A stretch of DNA of 64,000 nt from Hydrogenobacter hydrogenophilus (lineage in GTDB: Bacteria > Aquificota > Aquificia > Aquificales > Aquificaceae), in contig NZ_OBEN01000001.1 of assembly GCF_900215655.1 (NCBI RefSeq), positions 421,749-485,748 of the forward strand, in the 5' to 3' direction. The position numbers and the translations under genes are program-made. Below are positions 7,750 through 16,960 of the stretch, piece by piece. Position 1 is the first letter of the stretch, and each line of letters begins with the position of its first letter. The notes beneath the pieces were generated by a model. It was not told where the DNA came from and made no database searches. It saw only the letters and a list, made by a program, of their open reading frames with translations.

Positions 7750-9826
7750 TTTCATCTAAACCTATATTGGTTAGCTTTGCCCTTCCTTGCTCATCCACTT
7801 CCAGCACCTTTACCTTTATAGTATCCCCTACACTGAAAGCTGTTCTTACGTCTTTTACATAGCCTTCCATCTTGCTAACATGCAAAAGCCCTATCTTACC
7901 CGGCATTAGCTCCACAAAAACACCGTAAGGTTCCACCCTGGTTATCTTTCCTTCGTAAACCTTTCCTACCTCTACATCCTTTATGAGGTTTTCTATCATC
8001 TCCTTTGCGGAATCTATGGCAGACTTGGATGGTGCAGTGAGTGAAACCTTTCCACCCTCAAGCACCCATACGGTGGTACCTGTTTTTTCTTTTATTTCCT
8101 TGACAGTTTTACCACCAGGACCTATGATGAGCATGGTTTTCTCTTCAGGTACTGTTATGATCTCTATCCTGGGTGCGTTGGGTGGTAGCTCTTTTCTTGG
8201 CTCTGGTATAGCTTGATACATCTTTTCTAAGATGTAAAGTCTTCCCGCTTTTGCTTGCATAAGAGCTTCTTTCATTATCTCCTTTTTGAGTCCCTTTATC
8301 TTTATGTCCATCTGTACGCTGGTGATACCGTCCTTTGTGCCAGCTACCTTAAAGTCCATGTCTCCAAGCTGGTCTTCATCCCCCAATATGTCCGAAAGGA
8401 TCACATAGCTATCACCTTCCATTATAAGACCCATGGCTATGCCTGCCACATGCTTTTTTATGGGTACGCCCGCATCAAAAAGGGCTAAAGAAGCTGCACA
8501 CACAGTAGCCATAGATGTGGAACCGTTTGACTCAAGTATGTTGGATACTACCCTTATGATGTAGGGGAAGTCTTCCTCTGAAGGTATTAGGGGTTCTATA
8601 GCCCTTTCCGCCAAAGCTCCGTGTCCTATTTCCCTCCTCCTTGGGGGACCCCACGGTCTTGCCTCTCCCGTAGAGAAGGGAGGAAAGTTGTAGTGAAGCA
8701 TAAACCTCTTGAAAACTTCTCCTTCGTAAATACTCTCTACAAGCTGAGCTTCTTGTGGAGAACCAAGCGTAACCGTTGCAAAGGCTTGCGTTTGACCCCT
8801 TGTAAATATGGCACTTCCGTGAGGCCTTTCAAAAGGTCTTATTTCTATGCTAATAGGTCTTATCTCGTCAGGCTTTCTGCCGTCTATTCTTCTACCTTCC
8901 TTTAGAACCATCTGTCTCATAAGCCTGCTAATAAGCTTCTTGTAGTGGTATGAGAGCTTGAAGTGAAGTTCCTCAGGTATCTGGTGCAGTTCTATGAACT
9001 CTTTCAGTATGGCGGAGGTTCTTTCTTTTCTCTGCCTTTTGTCTTGTATTTCAAAGGTTTCAAGTAAGAGCTTAGTGCAGTATTCTTCCAAAAGTTTCTT
9101 TATGTCTTGAGGTATCTCAATCCCCTCAAAAGTCATCTTTTCTACACCCGCTTTGCTCCTTAGCTCTTCCTGAGCTGATATAAGGGACTGACCTATATCA
9201 AGACCAAAGTAGAGAGCATTAGCGAAGGTTTCCTCATCTACTTCCTTTGCACCACCTTCTACCATAACTATACTGTCTTTGCTTACCGCTAAAAGAATTT
9301 CCATATCCGCCTTTTGTCTCTCTTCGTAGGTGGGGTTTGCGACGAACTTCCCATCTACCCTACAGATTCTGAGCCCAGCTATAGGACCATCAAAGGGTAT
9401 TCTTGATATGTGAAGAGCAGCGGATGCACCTGTTATTGCAAGTGCATCAGGATCATACTTGTCATCTGCAGACAGAGTAAGAGCGGTTATTACAACATCG
9501 TGAAAAAACCCTTCGGGAAAAAGAGGTCTTATAGGCCTGTCTATTACCCTTGAGACGAGAATTTCCCTTTCTGTAGGTTTGCCCTCGCGTTTTACAAAAC
9601 CTCCGGGAATTTTGCCCCATGCAGAAGCTTGTTCTCTGTAATCAACAGAAAGAGGCATAAAGTCTATGTTTTGCTGTGGTTCTTCGGAAACTACTGCAGT
9701 AACTAATACAGCAGTTCCCCCTTGCCTTACAACCACCGCTCCGTCTGATAACTTGGCATAATGGCCTGTTTCTATAATCAGTGGGTCTTTGTCTTCCTCC
9801 AGCTTAGCGATAACTCTGTGCATCAT
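7706..9826 (-). CDS. pnp: Polyribonucleotide nucleotidyltransferase (PNPase)
   Basis: A 706-residue phosphorolytic 3'-5' exoribonuclease and RNA-turnover enzyme. It has two RNase PH domains (about 10-230 and 305-535; active-site motifs [11 protein letters not shown] and [15 protein letters not shown]), a KH domain (about 550-610, [12 protein letters not shown]) and an S1 domain (about 615-690, [20 protein letters not shown]). Its ATG overlaps the rpsO stop (ATGA), the usual rpsO-pnp arrangement. The last residues ([14 protein letters not shown]) and the TAG stop are read from tRNA-Thr sequence, an unusual feature discussed in the findings. Confidence 0.97.
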   Translation of the reverse strand: MMHRVIAKLEEDKDPLIIETGHYAKLSDGAVVVRQGGTAVLVTAVVSEEPQQNIDFMPLSVDYREQASAWGKIPGGFVKREGKPTEREILVSRVIDRPIRPLFPEGFFHDVVITALTLSADDKYDPDALAITGASAALHISRIPFDGPIAGLRICRVDGKFVANPTYEERQKADMEILLAVSKDSIVMVEGGAKEVDEETFANALYFGLDIGQSLISAQEELRSKAGVEKMTFEGIEIPQDIKKLLEEYCTKLLLETFEIQDKRQRKERTSAILKEFIELHQIPEELHFKLSYHYKKLISRLMRQMVLKEGRRIDGRKPDEIRPISIEIRPFERPHGSAIFTRGQTQAFATVTLGSPQEAQLVESIYEGEVFKRFMLHYNFPPFSTGEARPWGPPRRREIGHGALAERAIEPLIPSEEDFPYIIRVVSNILESNGSTSMATVCAASLALFDAGVPIKKHVAGIAMGLIMEGDSYVILSDILGDEDQLGDMDFKVAGTKDGITSVQMDIKIKGLKKEIMKEALMQAKAGRLYILEKMYQAIPEPRKELPPNAPRIEIITVPEEKTMLIIGPGGKTVKEIKEKTGTTVWVLEGGKVSLTAPSKSAIDSAKEMIENLIKDVEVGKVYEGKITRVEPYGVFVELMPGKIGLLHVSKMEGYVKDVRTAFSVGDTIKVKVLEVDEQGRAKLTNIGLDESRRSSVAERGTRNA

Positions 9827-10095
9827 CTCACCTTTAGACCAAGCTTTTGGACAATCTCCAAATACCTTTTGTAGTCAGTAGCTTTAAGGTACTCTAAGTG
9901 TCTCCTCCTTGCGTGTATCATGGCAATAAGTCCTCTCCTTGAATGGACATCTTTTTTGTTTTTCTTCAGATGTTCTGTGAGTCTGTTTATTCTCTCGGTA
10001 AGTACCGCTATCTGCACTTCTGGAGAACCTGTGTCTTTTTCGTGTCTCTGAAAACTCTTTATGATCTCTTGCTTCTTCTCTTTTGGCAATGCCAT
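9823..10095 (-). CDS. rpsO: 30S ribosomal protein S15
   Basis: A 90-residue protein of normal S15 length. S15 binds 16S rRNA helices 20-22 early in 30S assembly. Signatures are [27 protein letters not shown] and the [20 protein letters not shown] region. The start is supported by AAGGAGGT upstream of the ATG. It is coupled to pnp by a 4-bp overlap. Confidence 0.98.
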   Translation of the reverse strand: MALPKEKKQEIIKSFQRHEKDTGSPEVQIAVLTERINRLTEHLKKNKKDVHSRRGLIAMIHARRRHLEYLKATDYKRYLEIVQKLGLKVR

Positions 10096-10126
10096 CTTTT
10101 ACCTCCTTCAAACTTAATATTATATA

Positions 10127-10435
10127 TCAACCACCACCGTATTCTGACTGCTCTATCTCTGTAGTAAACTCTTCTATCATGGCAGTTATCATGCTTGCCA
10201 CTTCTTTTATGTCTTTATCTAAGTAATACTCAAAAAGTTCTATCTTTCTTTCGTGAAAGTGCTCATCATTTATGTAGTATCTTATAAGCACATAAGGTAT
10301 CTCTTTTTCGTGATGGAAGTTGGGCTCACCTGGCAGGATCACGTTCACCTCAATGTCAGGATTAGTGCTGTAGCTGTTTTCAAAGTAGTCTTTAAGTTCC
10401 TTAAGTTTTTGCTCATATTCTCGCCAGTTTTTCAT
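10127..10435 (-). CDS. Hypothetical protein, 102 residues
   Basis: An unrecognised soluble, acidic protein. It has a helical N-terminus (YEQKLKELKDYF), a strand-rich centre (IEVNVILP, PYVLIRYYIN) and a C-terminal helix rich in Ile and Glu. No signal peptide or metal motif is visible apart from scattered His (HH, HFHERK). A TAAAAT hexamer ends 7 nt before the ATG and there is no Shine-Dalgarno sequence, so it may have its own leaderless transcript between the pilin operon and rpsO. Confidence 0.7.
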   Translation of the reverse strand: MKNWREYEQKLKELKDYFENSYSTNPDIEVNVILPGEPNFHHEKEIPYVLIRYYINDEHFHERKIELFEYYLDKDIKEVASMITAMIEEFTTEIEQSEYGGG

Positions 10436-10442
10436 AGATTTT

Positions 10443-10448
10443 ATTTTA
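10443..10448 (-). promoter_or_regulatory. -10-like hexamer TAAAAT for the 102-residue gene
   Basis: TAAAAT ends 7 nt before the ATG at 10435, in the short gap after the pilX-like gene. No Shine-Dalgarno sequence follows, so leaderless initiation is predicted. Confidence 0.35.
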
Positions 10449-10455
10449 CACCTTT

Positions 10456-10995
10456 TTATGGTGTATAGACCGCCTCTATGCGTGCGTTATGCAGACCTTG
10501 TGGATCATTTACTTCCGATATTATGGAGAATATGAAACCTTTGTTGCCGGGTGGCAGTTTGCTGTAAGCCACACCTGTGATGGCATAACCAGAAGGTGGT
10601 CTATAACCCGCAAAGCACACTCTTACATTATTGTTAAACACACCCGAATAGCCCTTTAGCCTAAATTGAAGGCGTATATTACAACAACAGTTGTAGGTTA
10701 AAGACCCGGAAGAAGGACATGGTGGAGTTCCATCGGGACAGGACTGATTGTAAACTATCCTGTCAAAAACATCGCTGGTTATGGCGTAGTTTACCCCAGA
10801 TATGGCAGCTTCCCTTGCGGAGGAATAAGTTCTTACCGCTTCAGCGCTTTCAAAGAGTCTTGTTAGCATAAAGTACAAACCACCCAAAACAATTAGCACT
10901 ATAACCGCAGTTATAAGTGCGGATATAAGGGCTACACCTCTTACCTTATGTACCTTATGTTTTTCAATGGTATGTCCACCTCTACCGTTGACCAT
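10456..10995 (-). CDS. Type IV pilus assembly protein, PilX-like minor pilin
   Basis: A protein of about 179 residues with one N-terminal hydrophobic helix (GVALISALITAVIVLIVLGG) preceded by a basic leader ending KVRG, which is the PilX-like class III signal lacking the Glu5 of major pilins. The rest is a Cys-rich globular part (CPDGTPPCP, NCCCNIRL). ATG 10995 is supported by GGAGGT 7 nt upstream; it overlaps the pilW-like gene by 55 bp. It is last in the minor-pilin operon, and such PilX proteins prime pilus assembly together with PilV, PilW, FimU and PilY1. Confidence 0.75.
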   Translation of the reverse strand: MVNGRGGHTIEKHKVHKVRGVALISALITAVIVLIVLGGLYFMLTRLFESAEAVRTYSSAREAAISGVNYAITSDVFDRIVYNQSCPDGTPPCPSSGSLTYNCCCNIRLQFRLKGYSGVFNNNVRVCFAGYRPPSGYAITGVAYSKLPPGNKGFIFSIISEVNDPQGLHNARIEAVYTP

Positions 10996-11855
10996 CTGTA
11001 ATACCTCCAATCTGCTGATGGAATGGGTACGGGTCCTCCACAATTTGCGCCAAAGTTGTTTATGTTTGCCTGAGTGCTTTGTCTTGAACCCACCTGCATC
11101 ATTATGCAGAGTCTTATACCATAAAGGTTATTTATGTCAGAATTAGGTACGTAGTCCAAATAACCTTGGCTTGTTATGTACCTTACCCTAAAAGCTCCTA
11201 CGCAATCCACGAGGGGTTGAGGCGAGTCCGAACCAACCCCCTTAAAAAGGGTAAGTGTTCCGTTAGCGCATAGCTTGGACGCGTTGGAGCTTGTGTTAAG
11301 GTAATACCGCGTGACAAAGTCTGCAGGATAGTTATACACATCTACATAAAATACCAGAGCACTGGCACAGTCTGAGGTTATGTCTCTTTTTGATATGGGT
11401 TCAAGACAGATAACTTTTGAGGTGTCTGTGGGTAGCCCCCAGTTTGCGCTTGAGCAAGGTCTAAAAAGATAATCTCTTGCCTGTGTGGTGATGTTTTTGT
11501 TTTGGTCTGTTATTCCCCAACATCCTATGGAAGTGTCCTGTCTTGTGGCAAGGCTAAGAAAGTCTATTTCACTACCGTTTATTGCTACGACTGCGTTGGA
11601 GTTTCGGACATCAGAGAGATTTGTGCCGTTATTTAAAACTACGAGCCTGCTTCTATCTATACCAAAACCCACCGTTGAGAGCTCCATCACCAAGTTAGAG
11701 ACTATGAACTGCACATCTTGCTCTTGCTTTGCTACTAATGCCTGAGATGTGCCCTTTTGGAATATGTCCCTGAAGGCATAAAAAACTCCCCCTGAGATAA
11801 TAAGGAGTATGGCAATGCCTATTAAAAGCTCCACAAGGGTAAATCCTTTCCTCAT
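10941..11855 (-). CDS. Type IV pilus minor pilin, PilW-like
   Basis: A 304-residue prepilin. The class III signal is MRKG followed by FTLVELLIGIAILLIISGG, with Glu5. A long C-terminal globular domain contains CWG, RPCSS, CASAL and CNGT-type cysteines, and homologues form disulphides there. PilW is a large minor pilin in the tip complex. Its start overlaps pilV by 4 bp (ATGA). Confidence 0.82.
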   Translation of the reverse strand: MRKGFTLVELLIGIAILLIISGGVFYAFRDIFQKGTSQALVAKQEQDVQFIVSNLVMELSTVGFGIDRSRLVVLNNGTNLSDVRNSNAVVAINGSEIDFLSLATRQDTSIGCWGITDQNKNITTQARDYLFRPCSSANWGLPTDTSKVICLEPISKRDITSDCASALVFYVDVYNYPADFVTRYYLNTSSNASKLCANGTLTLFKGVGSDSPQPLVDCVGAFRVRYITSQGYLDYVPNSDINNLYGIRLCIMMQVGSRQSTQANINNFGANCGGPVPIPSADWRYYRWSTVEVDIPLKNIRYIR

Positions 11856-12445
11856 GGCTTCCTCTTTATAAGAAGACTGCTTTCGTACTTGTAGCGCCTG
11901 TCTATAGGGCTAAAGTACCATGCGGTTATTCCGTAAGCTCTGCCCATTTCCGCACCACCCGTAGCGGTAATGGTTGCCACGGTTAAAGCGGTATAAACCC
12001 TTCTATTACCCACAAGGCTGTAGGTGGTAGGATGCGGATAGTTATTGCAGGTTAAGTTTGCTATGGTTGGTCCTACCCAAAGCCAACTTGCGGTGCTCAA
12101 AGGAGCACTGCTGTAGTTATTGTTATTTCCGCTGTAAGGATCGTAAAAGTCGGGTATGCCATCGCCATCACTGTCTATGTTTTCAAAACTACACTGATTA
12201 GTGGAAAGATCGCATACCGCACTTCCAAAAGAGTATCCCACAGGTGAGCACGAAGCATTATAAGGCAGGCTTTCCAAGTATCCACTCCAGTCTTTCACCG
12301 CTTTGTCCATAAGGTCCTTCATCCTCGCATCTATAGAGAACTGTATGTACTTGATAAGCCCAGCCAGAAAGCCTATCATCACAAACATCAGGATCAGCAT
12401 AGCTATGAGAAGCTCTATAAGGCTAAAGCCCTTATTGGGTTTCAT
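11852..12445 (-). CDS. Type IV pilus minor pilin, PilV-like
   Basis: A 197-residue prepilin with signal MKPNKG then FSLIELLIAMLILMFVMIGFL. The globular part contains DSDGDGIPDFYDPYSG, a calcium-binding repeat of the thrombospondin type 3 kind, plus several cysteines. It overlaps the fimT-like gene by 14 bp and the pilW-like gene by 4 bp, inside the pilus operon. Confidence 0.8.
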   Translation of the reverse strand: MKPNKGFSLIELLIAMLILMFVMIGFLAGLIKYIQFSIDARMKDLMDKAVKDWSGYLESLPYNASCSPVGYSFGSAVCDLSTNQCSFENIDSDGDGIPDFYDPYSGNNNNYSSAPLSTASWLWVGPTIANLTCNNYPHPTTYSLVGNRRVYTALTVATITATGGAEMGRAYGITAWYFSPIDRRYKYESSLLIKRKP

Positions 12446-12911
12446 ACCTTATCCTCCCAAACCTGTCAATGTATACTGTCCTTTTGCTTCCCGCACTGTT
12501 TTGCAAAACTACCGAGCACATACCAAGGCCGCAGGTTGAATTTCTCGGATAGCCCTTTTTATCAAAGGTGATAGTGTTGCAACCGCTTGCAGGCAGAAGG
12601 CTCACCCCGGGTTCCGCATTGAAGACCCTAATCCCTTCACCTGCGTCAAACTGGCAGTTATAATTATCATCTCTAAAAAGCGTGTAAGTATTACCCGAGA
12701 TAAAAACACCCCAAGTCCTCTGTCCCCTTCCTGTCATAGCGTATAAACGTGCAGTTTCGTAAGCGCTCATAAGACCATCTGTTGTGGCTTTTAGTCGCTG
12801 GTTTAGGACCAAGTTTCTTAGCCACAAAAAGGCAAAGCCAGAGAGTATCAGAAGGATTACTATGGTTATAAGAAGTTCCGTAAGAGTAAAGCCTTTTACT
12901 TTTCTATCCAT
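12432..12911 (-). CDS. Type IV pilus minor pilin, FimT/GspH-like
   Basis: A 159-residue prepilin. The class III signal is MDRKVKG then FTLTELLITIVILLILSG. The globular domain has the GspH/FimT pattern: a helix with LMSAYETARLYAMTGRG followed by short beta strands and a C-terminal VYIDRFGRIRY. Two cysteine pairs are visible. It overlaps the end of pilY1 by 16 bp. Confidence 0.82.
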   Translation of the reverse strand: MDRKVKGFTLTELLITIVILLILSGFAFLWLRNLVLNQRLKATTDGLMSAYETARLYAMTGRGQRTWGVFISGNTYTLFRDDNYNCQFDAGEGIRVFNAEPGVSLLPASGCNTITFDKKGYPRNSTCGLGMCSVVLQNSAGSKRTVYIDRFGRIRYETQ

Positions 12912-15900
12912 AGCAAGAACCTACCTTCGTAATTTGAAGTTGCTTGTTGGGGAACTTTAACTATAACACCCGTAGAGACTTGCAGGAAGGCTTGGAACTC
13001 TTTACCAGAGCCTGCGGTGATCTGGAAGGGCTGTCCGAAGGGTGGCACACCCCTGCCTATGTCAACAGACTGCTGTACTTGATTACCTACGATCGCATAA
13101 GGAGATAGCACAGTAGGTCTTGGGAAGGGTGTTCCACTCTTGTAGTAAAGAGAATAAAGCTTTGAGCTTCCCTCCATAGCGCACATGTCCTGAGGTAGCA
13201 CCGCAGAAAGTACATTTACCACACCACCAAACACCATAGGCTGGGAGTAGATAGCCTCATTGTTTAGCCTTATGTACCATCCTACAGGAACCTCTGGAGG
13301 TATAGTACCTTGGGCATCTGTCACCACCGTTCTTAGCCCGCATCCACTTGAGTCGCATATGCACATCTGGCTATATGATGTAGGCGTAATTGCCGTAGTT
13401 TGTCCTGTAACATCAGTGAGTGCACTTAGAGTTGTTGATCCAGTGCTGTTCCAGTATAGGTCCTTAAATCCCACAAGGTAGTTGGTGTAGGTTATATTTT
13501 TGTCTGCGTTGCTCAGATACTTACCCGTACCAAAAAAGACCCAGAAGTTTCCGTTTTCATCAAGAGTGTAGTTTGGCGCTCCAAAAACTGGTGCAGGAGA
13601 GGAGCCAAAGCTAAAGGCTTGGCTCACTGTCCAACTGCTGAGGTTTAGCCTGTAGAGAGCTCCAAACACACCCCCCGAAGATCCACTGCCGTAAACCCCA
13701 AAGTATGCCACATCATCAGTGTAGTCGTTATTTACATCCACAGGCATGATATCTCCTATTGCTACACTGGCACCGCTTACCGGGACATTTACAGTTCGTG
13801 CCAAGCTACCATCATTCAGGTTAAAGACAAATATCTTTGCGTTGCTGATGTAGGTTTCCCCTGTGTTGCTGTCTATGTTTGTAGGACCACTACCTACAAG
13901 CACATACCAGTTGTTGCCCACCTTTGCCACCGCTGGGAAGGAGAGGGTAAGAGTGTTGTCAGGGAGTTGCTTTTCCCAGAGGAGAACAGGTTGTCCGCTA
14001 AGGTTGTTGTTTAGCCAGTCTGTTAGGTCAAGCACAAACACAGAGGAGCTAAAGGTTCCTGCAAGAGTGTCTATAGATTTACCACCAAAACCCATAGCAC
14101 CTACAAGAATGGTGCGCCACTGATTGTTTATCTTTGCATCAAGGATCATCATCCTGTAGTCCACAGTGGGCACATGGCAGTAATTGGGGTTTCCATACCA
14201 CAGAAGGTAAGGTATGGCGGACTTAGGGACAAAAGCAAACTCCTCTTTTCCTACCAAGTTGTTGTTGCTATCAGTTTTGGAATTTACCAGACTTATAGGA
14301 TTGTTAGGGTCTCCCGTCTGATTTATGTACCCTATCCTGAAGATATGGAGCATGCCATCGTTGGCGGATATAGCAGCAATGACAGGTCTGCTTTTGTATT
14401 GATCTGAGTTTATGTATTGGTAGTAGCTAAGGTCGTTGTACTTGAAGTGATAGTTCATAAGAGGGTCTGGTCCTGCAATGGCTGGGCTGGAGCTTATAAT
14501 GTCTCCCAGCTTCCAAACCTTACTGCCAGACATTCCCAAAGCGGAGCAAAAGTCTTCCACGCTCACGGTCCTCGTTCTCTGAATATATGGATAGTTGCAA
14601 CCAGAGGGATTATCCTCACCCCGCAGATACCTTATGATACAGCTTGCATCTGCAGAAACACAGCTTCCTCCACCAGAGCAATCACCGTTATTCCTGCATA
14701 GCACAGAAGGGTCATTGCTACAAACTTTCCAAATGTTTGCAAAGTAGCTCGCCTCTCCTGTGGTTAAAGAGGTTAGAACTCCATCTTTGTTGTAATAGAT
14801 GTTCCTGTCTGATGGATTTGTGTTGGCAAGGTAGCATCCACCATCAAATACAGGGGCAAGCTCATTTATACTCTTTGTCCCACTTGTGGTGCAAGTGGAT
14901 ATGTTGGTTATCATAGCTGCTTTTGTTTGGTTTTCGTTTGTGTCAAAGAAAAGTTGGAATATGGTATCTACCGCAAGGTTCAAAACTTTGTTTAGATTGG
15001 TATCCTCACGAAGATTTTGCATGGTATCTACCCAGAAGGCTTTAATAAAACCAAGCCAAGAGACCTGAGTGCCATCAGATCTTACATAGCTGGGTAAAAA
15101 GTAAGGCTGAACCACTACCTGAGACACGCTTGACCTTCCTGCCAGAGTAGCAACAGTAGAGCCAGAAGAGACACGCTTGAGTATATCAAGTATGGCACTA
15201 AGTATGGCATTCTTTATCTGGTTTGCATCCGATGCTGAGTAGAAAGTGTCTGGAAGTCCATCGGAGTTTTTATCCCAATCTGGAGAAGAAGGCGGAAGAG
15301 GAGTACATCCGCTACCCTTGCCATAGCCACAGTCATCCATATTACAAGTGCCCTGTGGGTATCCTGACAAGCCATCTGGCCAATTTCGTCCTGCTGTGTC
15401 AAAAGAGCCATACATGGAAACATTCTTTAAAGACAGCTCTCCTGTCCCACCCAAGAAAAGACCTATACCGTATATAGCTTCCACCTTTGAGTTTATACCT
15501 GTTGGTGCGTTGGTAAAACCCTTTTTATGAAGCCAATAAGCGGGGACTACGGGGTCTGCAGAATACTGTTCAAAACCATAATCTATAGTGCATGCAAGAC
15601 CAACATTGTTAGGTGGACCTCCTATATTCCACTGTCCATCAGTCATGAGGATCACGAAGTTTTTGGCACAGGGAACGAGCTTAAGCTCACTTCCTTGACA
15701 TTGGTTATCACCGTTTAAATCAAAACATTGATACATAGGGTTTCTCCATTGATCTCCTCCACCTTGTTGAGGTTTGAGTCCTCCATACTGTGGATTTTGT
15801 TGTGCAAAATAGTTATAAGTATCCCATAGGGCTGGAGCTGTAGGCGTACTGCCAGAGGGATATTCTTGATTTATTGCAGTTATTGTGTTTTTGTATGGAT

Positions 15901-16654
15901 TTAGAGCATCATAGCTGTTGCTTCCGGTAAAGTCTCCTATGTACACGCTGGCATTTCCTCTTACACCATAACCACTGAAGAACATAACCCCCATGCGTGG
16001 CTTGAAGGAGAGGTTTTTGAGCTGGAACAAGAGCGCAGAATTTATCCTGTTCCATGGAACTCTTACCCTCACACCAGTGGTTGATTTAAGTATGCATCCA
16101 TAACTGTCGCAACTTACACTACTTCCAGGCATTCCATAAGTTTCTGGATCACAATTCTTTATATTGTTCTGTGGTGCCTTGTTATTTACTTGTGGACAGC
16201 TATCAGGAGTTCCGCCCGTGAGAGCCCACCTCACAAGGTCTATGCGACTCATGTAAAGAAAGTTAAGACAGTTACCTTGATAGATATTATTTGTGTCAAT
16301 ACCACTTTGTGTTTTTGGACAGGCTGCTGGCGTTCCTGTAGTTTCTTCCCAGTAGCCTTGTGATGAATTGTATCTGTAGACTTTACTGGGGTCAAAGTAT
16401 CCTTCTTCTGTGCCTGTATAAGTCCCGCCACAGCCGGAAGAAGAGGAACAACAGCCACTCTTATCACTTTTGGGATTGTACGCGCACCAAGACATGGACC
16501 CGCTTACATCTATAAGAAGCATCACGTTTGGTGAAACCGCCTGTCCCACATAGGGTGGAACATAGCAGTAGTTAGTCATGCTGGCTGCATTCACCTGAGG
16601 GCTTCTTATAAAAGCCAGTGTGATCAAGGATAATACAAACAACAGCCTCCTCAT
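12896..16654 (-). CDS. PilY1/PilC-like pilus tip adhesin with vWA domain
   Basis: A 1252-residue secreted protein. Residues 1-23 form a signal peptide ending VNA. A von Willebrand A-type domain begins with VMLLIDVSGSMSW (MIDAS Asp49-x-Ser-x-Ser) and is very rich in Cys and Ser. FDLNGDNQCQGSEL is a dockerin/EF-hand-like calcium loop. The C-terminal half, from about residue 690, has the PilY1 beta-propeller pattern (NDGMLHIFRIGY, MPVDVNNDYTDDVAYFG, FFGTGKYLSNAD). PilY1 caps the minor-pilin complex and mediates adhesion and twitching. It precedes four pilin genes, and a small secreted-protein gene is just upstream. Confidence 0.88.
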   Translation of the reverse strand: MRRLLFVLSLITLAFIRSPQVNAASMTNYCYVPPYVGQAVSPNVMLLIDVSGSMSWCAYNPKSDKSGCCSSSSGCGGTYTGTEEGYFDPSKVYRYNSSQGYWEETTGTPAACPKTQSGIDTNNIYQGNCLNFLYMSRIDLVRWALTGGTPDSCPQVNNKAPQNNIKNCDPETYGMPGSSVSCDSYGCILKSTTGVRVRVPWNRINSALLFQLKNLSFKPRMGVMFFSGYGVRGNASVYIGDFTGSNSYDALNPYKNTITAINQEYPSGSTPTAPALWDTYNYFAQQNPQYGGLKPQQGGGDQWRNPMYQCFDLNGDNQCQGSELKLVPCAKNFVILMTDGQWNIGGPPNNVGLACTIDYGFEQYSADPVVPAYWLHKKGFTNAPTGINSKVEAIYGIGLFLGGTGELSLKNVSMYGSFDTAGRNWPDGLSGYPQGTCNMDDCGYGKGSGCTPLPPSSPDWDKNSDGLPDTFYSASDANQIKNAILSAILDILKRVSSGSTVATLAGRSSVSQVVVQPYFLPSYVRSDGTQVSWLGFIKAFWVDTMQNLREDTNLNKVLNLAVDTIFQLFFDTNENQTKAAMITNISTCTTSGTKSINELAPVFDGGCYLANTNPSDRNIYYNKDGVLTSLTTGEASYFANIWKVCSNDPSVLCRNNGDCSGGGSCVSADASCIIRYLRGEDNPSGCNYPYIQRTRTVSVEDFCSALGMSGSKVWKLGDIISSSPAIAGPDPLMNYHFKYNDLSYYQYINSDQYKSRPVIAAISANDGMLHIFRIGYINQTGDPNNPISLVNSKTDSNNNLVGKEEFAFVPKSAIPYLLWYGNPNYCHVPTVDYRMMILDAKINNQWRTILVGAMGFGGKSIDTLAGTFSSSVFVLDLTDWLNNNLSGQPVLLWEKQLPDNTLTLSFPAVAKVGNNWYVLVGSGPTNIDSNTGETYISNAKIFVFNLNDGSLARTVNVPVSGASVAIGDIMPVDVNNDYTDDVAYFGVYGSGSSGGVFGALYRLNLSSWTVSQAFSFGSSPAPVFGAPNYTLDENGNFWVFFGTGKYLSNADKNITYTNYLVGFKDLYWNSTGSTTLSALTDVTGQTTAITPTSYSQMCICDSSGCGLRTVVTDAQGTIPPEVPVGWYIRLNNEAIYSQPMVFGGVVNVLSAVLPQDMCAMEGSSKLYSLYYKSGTPFPRPTVLSPYAIVGNQVQQSVDIGRGVPPFGQPFQITAGSGKEFQAFLQVSTGVIVKVPQQATSNYEGRFLLWIEK

Positions 16655-16656
16655 GG

Positions 16657-16920
16657 CTACCTCTCCAGTATTTTGTAAGTGGCTTTGTCTTCACAGTGAT
16701 CGCTGTCTATGAGGACGCGCAGTTCTCTTTTTTCTATCTGTTTTGGGTCCATGCCGGGTTTTGCTATAAGATTAAAGGACTTCCCTTCACAAGAGCCTGC
16801 TATTCCTGTTACTTTCATTAAGCCTGTTCTTGGGTCATAACTTTCTACCCTTACCGCTATGTAAAGGTAATCTACAGCAAAGGCAAAACTTACTATTAGC
16901 AAAGCGGCAAGGATTCTCAT
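16657..16920 (-). CDS. Small secreted hypothetical protein, first gene of the pilus operon
   Basis: An 87-residue protein with a signal peptide (RILAALLIVSFAFA, likely cleavage after FAFA). The mature part of about 70 residues has two cysteines (GSCEGKS, DHCEDK) that could form a disulphide. No family is recognised. AAGGAGGAG precedes the ATG, and pilY1 starts 2 bp after its stop, which suggests a role in pilus assembly or PilY1 export. Confidence 0.72.
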   Translation of the reverse strand: MRILAALLIVSFAFAVDYLYIAVRVESYDPRTGLMKVTGIAGSCEGKSFNLIAKPGMDPKQIEKRELRVLIDSDHCEDKATYKILER

Positions 16921-16942
16921 TTTCTCCTCCTTAAGTTTTTAG

Positions 16943-16948
16943 ATTATC
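16943..16948 (-). promoter_or_regulatory. Candidate -10 (GATAAT) for the pilus operon
   Basis: GATAAT lies in the 40-bp gap between the helicase stop and the small secreted gene, upstream of AAGGAGGAG at 16924-16932. It is the only sizeable gap before the operon. Confidence 0.35.
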
Positions 16949-16960
16949 TTTTTCTGCGCT

